The notes under the pieces are model-generated. The model worked only from the letters and a program-made list of their open reading frames with translations. It was not told where the DNA came from and did no database searches. DNA of 25,974 nucleotides from a virus, in IMG/VR virus record IMGVR_UViG_3300042923_001195, positions 1-25,974 of that record; one strand, given 5' to 3'. The position numbers and the translations under genes are program-made. The first letter of the stretch is position 1. Every line of letters begins with the position of its first letter. Shown here piece by piece: positions 23,456 to 25,974 of the stretch.

Positions 23456-23554
23456 CTTGCATTTTAGACAAGCCGTATTGCATACGCTGGGGTAAAGCGG
23501 TCGCCTTCGCGATCCGCGCATGGGAGCGAGGTTATGAGAACCTGCGCTCCTTTT
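23456..23554 (+). ncRNA. Structured 3' region or small RNA ending in a strong terminator
   Basis: Four hairpins in a row on the plus strand: CTTG/CAAG, CGTAT/ATACG (3-nt loop), GCGGTCGC/GCGATCCGC (one bulge) and a long terminator stem GGAGCGAGGTT/AACCTGCGCTCC followed by TTTT (23523-23554). The stretch is GC-rich in an AT-rich window. It is the 3' UTR of the membrane peptide gene or a separate small RNA. The rest of 23448-23591 holds nothing else I can see. Confidence 0.6.
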
Positions 23555-23591
23555 GCGTCTTATCTCATTCTCATTTCATACATATCACCAT

Positions 23592-23732
23592 TTATATTGC
23601 CTCTTTTTCCATGATGATTTTTTCATCATGAAGCATTTTAAGAAACTCAATATATCCTGCATCGGTTAGATACACGTATGTTCCTTTCTTCTGCAAATCA
23701 ACGAGCAGTTGGATAAATTTATTGTTATACAT
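23592..23732 (-). CDS. 46-residue protein, third gene of the segregation cassette
   Basis: ATG at 23732, 10 nt after GGGAG, which lies just past the stop codon of the ParR-like gene. The 46-codon frame reads MYNNKFIQLLVDLQKKGTYV, then YLTDAGYIEFLKML. It is short, helical and charged, with no membrane segment. Its tight linkage to ParR suggests a regulatory or accessory role. Too short for most gene callers, but SD and spacing are consistent. Confidence 0.55.
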   Translation of the reverse strand: MYNNKFIQLLVDLQKKGTYVYLTDAGYIEFLKMLHDEKIIMEKEAI

Positions 23733-23747
23733 AGTGATCAGTCTCCC

Positions 23748-23984
23748 TTAGACTTGAATAATGGATAATGCTTCTTCCATGCTTATATCGTTATCTTCCA
23801 ACGAGACAGCAGCTCCATTGTTTCCCATACTTCCAATAAACCCAACCATACGCATAAATAGGGTTTCTCTTATAAAGGAACTCCTATTTGTTGTTTCAAC
23901 ATTGATCCATTTCAATAAGTCCATGTGGCTCTTGTTATCGGGATTTAACGACACTTGTAGATTAATCTGCTGCTGTTCTTTCAT
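23748..23984 (-). CDS. parR: ParR-like ribbon-helix-helix partner of ParM
   Basis: A 78-residue protein, ATG with AGGAG 9 nt upstream, overlapping the end of the actin-like gene by 23 nt. The N-terminus (QQINLQVSLNPDNKSHMDLL then NRSSFIRETLFMRMV) is the strand-helix-helix pattern of ribbon-helix-helix DNA-binding proteins, in which the strand contacts DNA bases. The acidic C-terminal tail (SLEDNDISMEEALSIIQV) would bind the end of the ParM filament. Small size and position after parM match the ParMRC layout. Family call by pattern and context. Confidence 0.7.
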   Translation of the reverse strand: MKEQQQINLQVSLNPDNKSHMDLLKWINVETTNRSSFIRETLFMRMVGFIGSMGNNGAAVSLEDNDISMEEALSIIQV

Positions 23985-24780
23985 AAGCGACCACTCCTAG
24001 ATTAAATAGGCCTATTGCATTGCCAAACTCGTAGTTATTATGCATTGTCGCATTGTTTTCCGGGTAATGTTCACGAACATGGTTGAACATATCTGGAGCT
24101 TTGCCACCAATACACAATATTTTACGATTCGAGTCGTTCCATTTCTTCTCCATTTGTGATTTTAGCGAAAGCATAAGCGATTTATAATCGTTATCTAGCA
24201 AAGACTCGAATCCGAAATCAAAAGTATGACTGCGTTTATCGACCAGTTTCCTTTTACGAATACATATGCCATGAATAGTCGAGCTTCCAAAATCCCAAAT
24301 ATTCAAGTCATCAGGTAAGGCGGGATCAGAGTAGTAAGCAGCAAGACCTTCAGCACATACGCCAACGTTTCGAATGTTGATTTGATGGCGTTTATCATTT
24401 ACCTTAAATTCCTTTACTCCGACTAGTAGTTCTTTAAGCGCCTTACGTTCCTTATCCGTATTAATGCCAAACGGATTCCCAATAACGATATTGAAGTCAG
24501 TGGATGGTAATCGCGATAACTCAATAAGAAGATTCAGCAACATAACCACATTGGACTTATAAAGATCCGGGCTATTGAGAAACACTTGAGCTTCACGATC
24601 CGCCAAATCACCGGCTATATATGCCTGACCTCGATATTCAATAACGATATTGTTATCATCTAACACCAAATTGTCTTTAACTTCCCTGTAAGTCGCCAAT
24701 TTCGAAAGATGCCCCCTAACACCTCCCCGCCATTTGATCTTCGTTCTAAACTTTCCTACATCGGCTCCAACTGTAAGCAA
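23962..24780 (-). CDS. parM: ParM/Alp-type actin-like segregation ATPase
   Basis: A 272-residue actin-fold protein starting at TTG, 8 nt after AGGAGG. Phosphate-1 loop: GADVGKFRTK (4-13). Connect/phosphate-2: IWDFGSSTIHG. Adenosine motif: CIGGKAPDMF. The stretch EGLAAYYSDP matches the conserved 'E..AA' helix of StbA/ParM proteins. Filaments of such proteins push plasmid copies apart. It is shorter than R1 ParM (about 320), lying in the range of phage and Gram-positive plasmid members. The downstream overlapping gene is ParR-like and the upstream 197-nt gap could be the centromere. It implies that the element replicates as a low-copy plasmid at some stage. Confidence 0.8.
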   Translation of the reverse strand: MLTVGADVGKFRTKIKWRGGVRGHLSKLATYREVKDNLVLDDNNIVIEYRGQAYIAGDLADREAQVFLNSPDLYKSNVVMLLNLLIELSRLPSTDFNIVIGNPFGINTDKERKALKELLVGVKEFKVNDKRHQINIRNVGVCAEGLAAYYSDPALPDDLNIWDFGSSTIHGICIRKRKLVDKRSHTFDFGFESLLDNDYKSLMLSLKSQMEKKWNDSNRKILCIGGKAPDMFNHVREHYPENNATMHNNYEFGNAIGLFNLGVVAYERTAAD

Positions 24781-24834
24781 GATTCTTACCTCCTATCTGC
24801 ATAATATCCAATTCGCGATTCCGTCTGTTTGCTC

Positions 24835-24908
24835 AATATGTGGATAATATGTTGCCGCTGATAGTTAAGGTTATTTGAGTTCGGATTGTCCATATTCCAA
24901 AAAATATG
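24835..24908. repeat. Candidate centromere (parC) region: repeated AATATG motif
   Basis: AATATGT occurs at 24835 and 24846, exactly 11 nt apart, the helical spacing typical of ParR-binding iterons. An inverted pair, CATATT (24891) and AATATG (24903), with a 6-nt spacer follows. They lie in the 197-nt gap between parM and the divergent regulator gene, which also must hold both promoters. The repeats are few and short, so this is a candidate only. Confidence 0.4.
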
Positions 24909-24944
24909 CAGAAGGTGTGTATATTTTTGTCTTATCCTGTCCAT

Positions 24945-24966
24945 CCTATTGTTATCAAGCAATAGG
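24945..24966 (+). promoter_or_regulatory. Hairpin overlapping the SD of the Cro/CI-type gene
   Basis: Perfect 7-bp stem CCTATTG / CAATAGG with an 8-nt loop. Its 3' arm runs into AGGAGG, the ribosome-binding site of the regulator gene at 24978. It may lower translation of the gene or be an operator. Confidence 0.55.
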
Positions 24967-24977
24967 AGGCAAACAAT

Positions 24978-25214
24978 ATGGCTGGTACGATATGGGGAAA
25001 AGGTGTAGGTAGAGAGCGCACGAAAGTAGGTAAGTTCTTAGATGCAAACGGTATTTCACACGGAGATATTCAAAAGTGGAGTGGAGTAAGTGCTCCTACA
25101 ATCACCAGTCTTTGTGGAGACATATCTTATAAACCGAGTTCACTAACGAAGAGAAGCATAATTGCGGCATTACAGAAAAGAGAATATGATGTAGAGGAAT
25201 ATAGTTTTTGGTAA
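24978..25214 (+). CDS. Cro/CI-type helix-turn-helix regulator
   Basis: A 78-residue protein, ATG with AGGAGG 9 nt upstream. The helix-turn-helix is at about residues 27-50 (SHGDIQKWSGVSAPTITSLC), in the HTH_3 style in which the second helix reads SAPTITSLCG. The N-terminus is basic (KGVGRERTKVGKFL). It lies between divergent transcription units, plasmid segregation to the left and recombinase-like gene to the right, where a phage lysis/lysogeny or copy-number switch would be expected. Palindromes on the promoter at 25231-25274 are possible targets. Confidence 0.8.
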   Translation: MAGTIWGKGVGRERTKVGKFLDANGISHGDIQKWSGVSAPTITSLCGDISYKPSSLTKRSIIAALQKREYDVEEYSFW

Positions 25215-25230
25215 TAAGAAGTTAAAATAC

Positions 25231-25274
25231 GTAAATAGTGTTTACTTTATTATGGCATGGATGCTATAATCCAT
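25231..25274 (+). promoter_or_regulatory. Promoter with two overlapping palindromes before the recombinase-fold gene
   Basis: TTTACT (25241-25246), an 18-nt spacer and an extended TGC-TATAAT (-10 at 25265-25270). One palindrome, GTAAA-N5-TTTAC (25231-25245), overlaps the -35. A second, ATGGAT-N6-ATCCAT (25257-25274), overlaps the -10. The arrangement is typical of repressor-controlled promoters. About 103 nt separate the regulator and recombinase genes. Confidence 0.7.
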
Positions 25275-25317
25275 ATCAAGGAGGTGGAAAACACATCCTA
25301 AAATGGAGGGACAGACA

Positions 25318-25974
25318 ATGAATACTCAAACTAATAATGTGGTTGGATTAAATAAGGAAACAGTGCATGAGGATATTCAAACGTGGCTTAATAAGCATGG
25401 AGCCAATAGCAAGGAAACGCGGGTCAAATACCTGAGAGGCGTTCGCCAATTTTTCATGTATTTCAGAGGTAAGGAAATCGAGGATCTGAATAAGTCAGAT
25501 GTACTTGGATTCAGAAACGCCGACATGATCAAGTACCAATTATTTCTTCAGGAAAAATATGAGAATGTTACGGTGAATTCAACTATCGCATGTATCGTCA
25601 GTTTATTCGATTTCTTCGAGCGGAACGAGTACGCCTGCAAAATGAAGACCATGCAAGTTGAAAGCTTACCCGAAGATTCTGAATCATACGGCGAACTAAA
25701 TTTGGACGAAGCAGAAAAAATGGCGGAATTGCTGCTGAAACAGGTTAAAGGTTATGAAAAATCCATGCTGTTTAAGTTGGCATACAAAACCAGCTTCCGT
25801 AAGTCTTCATTGTTGAATCTCAGATGGAGCGATATCACTAAAGATCCTAAGAGCGATGCCTATCTTGTTACTGTTATGGGGAAAGGCAACAAGAGGCACA
25901 TAAGAGGCATTTCTGGAAAAATGTATTTGGAATTGTTGAAGATAAGGGAATTGGATTACTACAAGCGTTATAAT
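25318..25974 (+). CDS. Tyrosine-recombinase-fold protein (partial; integrase or repressor)
   Basis: ATG at 25318 with GGAGGG 7 nt upstream; 219 codons are visible and the C-terminus lies beyond the window. Residues 15-110 are a SAM-like DNA-binding core domain (ETVHEDIQTWLNKHGANSKE and the following helices). From 135 the catalytic domain begins (GELNLDEAEKMAELLLKQ). The first catalytic Arg region is SFRKSSLLNLRWSDI, and the beta-hairpin Lys is in GKGNKRHIRGI. The His-x-x-Arg and Tyr lie outside the window, so activity cannot be judged. SPbeta uses a protein of this fold (MrpR/YopR) as its master repressor, so a repressor role is as likely as integration. A second ATG at 25303 is in frame, but the SD favours 25318. 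Confidence 0.8.
   Translation, partial: MNTQTNNVVGLNKETVHEDIQTWLNKHGANSKETRVKYLRGVRQFFMYFRGKEIEDLNKSDVLGFRNADMIKYQLFLQEKYENVTVNSTIACIVSLFDFFERNEYACKMKTMQVESLPEDSESYGELNLDEAEKMAELLLKQVKGYEKSMLFKLAYKTSFRKSSLLNLRWSDITKDPKSDAYLVTVMGKGNKRHIRGISGKMYLELLKIRELDYYKRYN

Noticed and set aside
23456-23554. Possible tRNA or suppressor tRNA that would read the TAG in terminase
   Set aside because: No cloverleaf, no T-loop motif and no CCA-type acceptor stem; the hairpins form a different series ending in a terminator.
1-25974. CRISPR array, insertion sequence or transposase
   Set aside because: No regularly spaced repeats and no transposase domain seen on either strand; the tyrosine-recombinase-fold gene is the only mobility-type gene.

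Overview
The window looks like part of a large temperate phage, or phage-plasmid, of a Firmicutes host (Bacillales, possibly a Paenibacillus-type host). The DNA is AT-rich, Shine-Dalgarno (SD) sites are strong (GGAGG), and TTG/GTG starts are common. Almost everything from 1 to about 19.2 kb is read on the minus strand as one long, tightly packed series of genes. The order YonK-like protein, metallophosphoesterase, terminase, portal, protease/scaffold, decoration protein, capsid recalls, from memory, the late yon region of Bacillus phage SPbeta. I could not align the two.

Reading in the direction of transcription, the left operon starts at a near-perfect sigma-A promoter (19261-19289). Its first genes are a small protein, a CoiA-like nuclease, a sigma-region-4-like DNA-binding protein, a coiled protein and a PIN-PhoH ATPase. 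Next come a YonK-like protein, a phosphoesterase, small proteins and a two-gene spike module (a small beta-rich protein and an SGNH esterase). After a terminator and a structured inverted repeat comes the head-building block: a zinc-finger protein in the terminase-small position, TerL, portal, protease/scaffold, decoration protein, capsid and head-tail connectors, one with a bacterial Ig-like domain.

From 19.4 to 23.3 kb, also on the minus strand, is a separate operon with its own terminator. It encodes a two-helix VirB2/TrbC-like membrane protein, an M23 peptidase anchored by C-terminal membrane helices, a 39-residue lysine-rich peptide, a 48-residue membrane peptide and an 842-residue HerA/VirB4/TraG-type ATPase. 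This resembles a minimal conjugation or secretion machine and is not expected in an ordinary tailed phage. A 26-residue membrane peptide followed by a strongly structured RNA is read divergently on the plus strand.

From 23.6 to 24.8 kb is a plasmid-type segregation cassette (ParM-like actin, a ParR-like protein, a small third gene). Upstream lies a likely centromere. The right end is on the plus strand: a small Cro/CI-type regulator, then a promoter overlapped by two palindromes, then a tyrosine-recombinase-fold protein cut by the window edge.

The oddest sequence features concern translation. TerL is interrupted at its P-loop by a 9-nt insertion that begins with TAG. The capsid gene has no SD of its own and follows an in-frame 41-codon ORF after a single TAA. 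Four genes have well-placed SDs leading only to ATT or CTG codons in frame. No stretch longer than 300 bases lacks a gene. I saw no tRNA, rRNA, CRISPR or insertion sequence.
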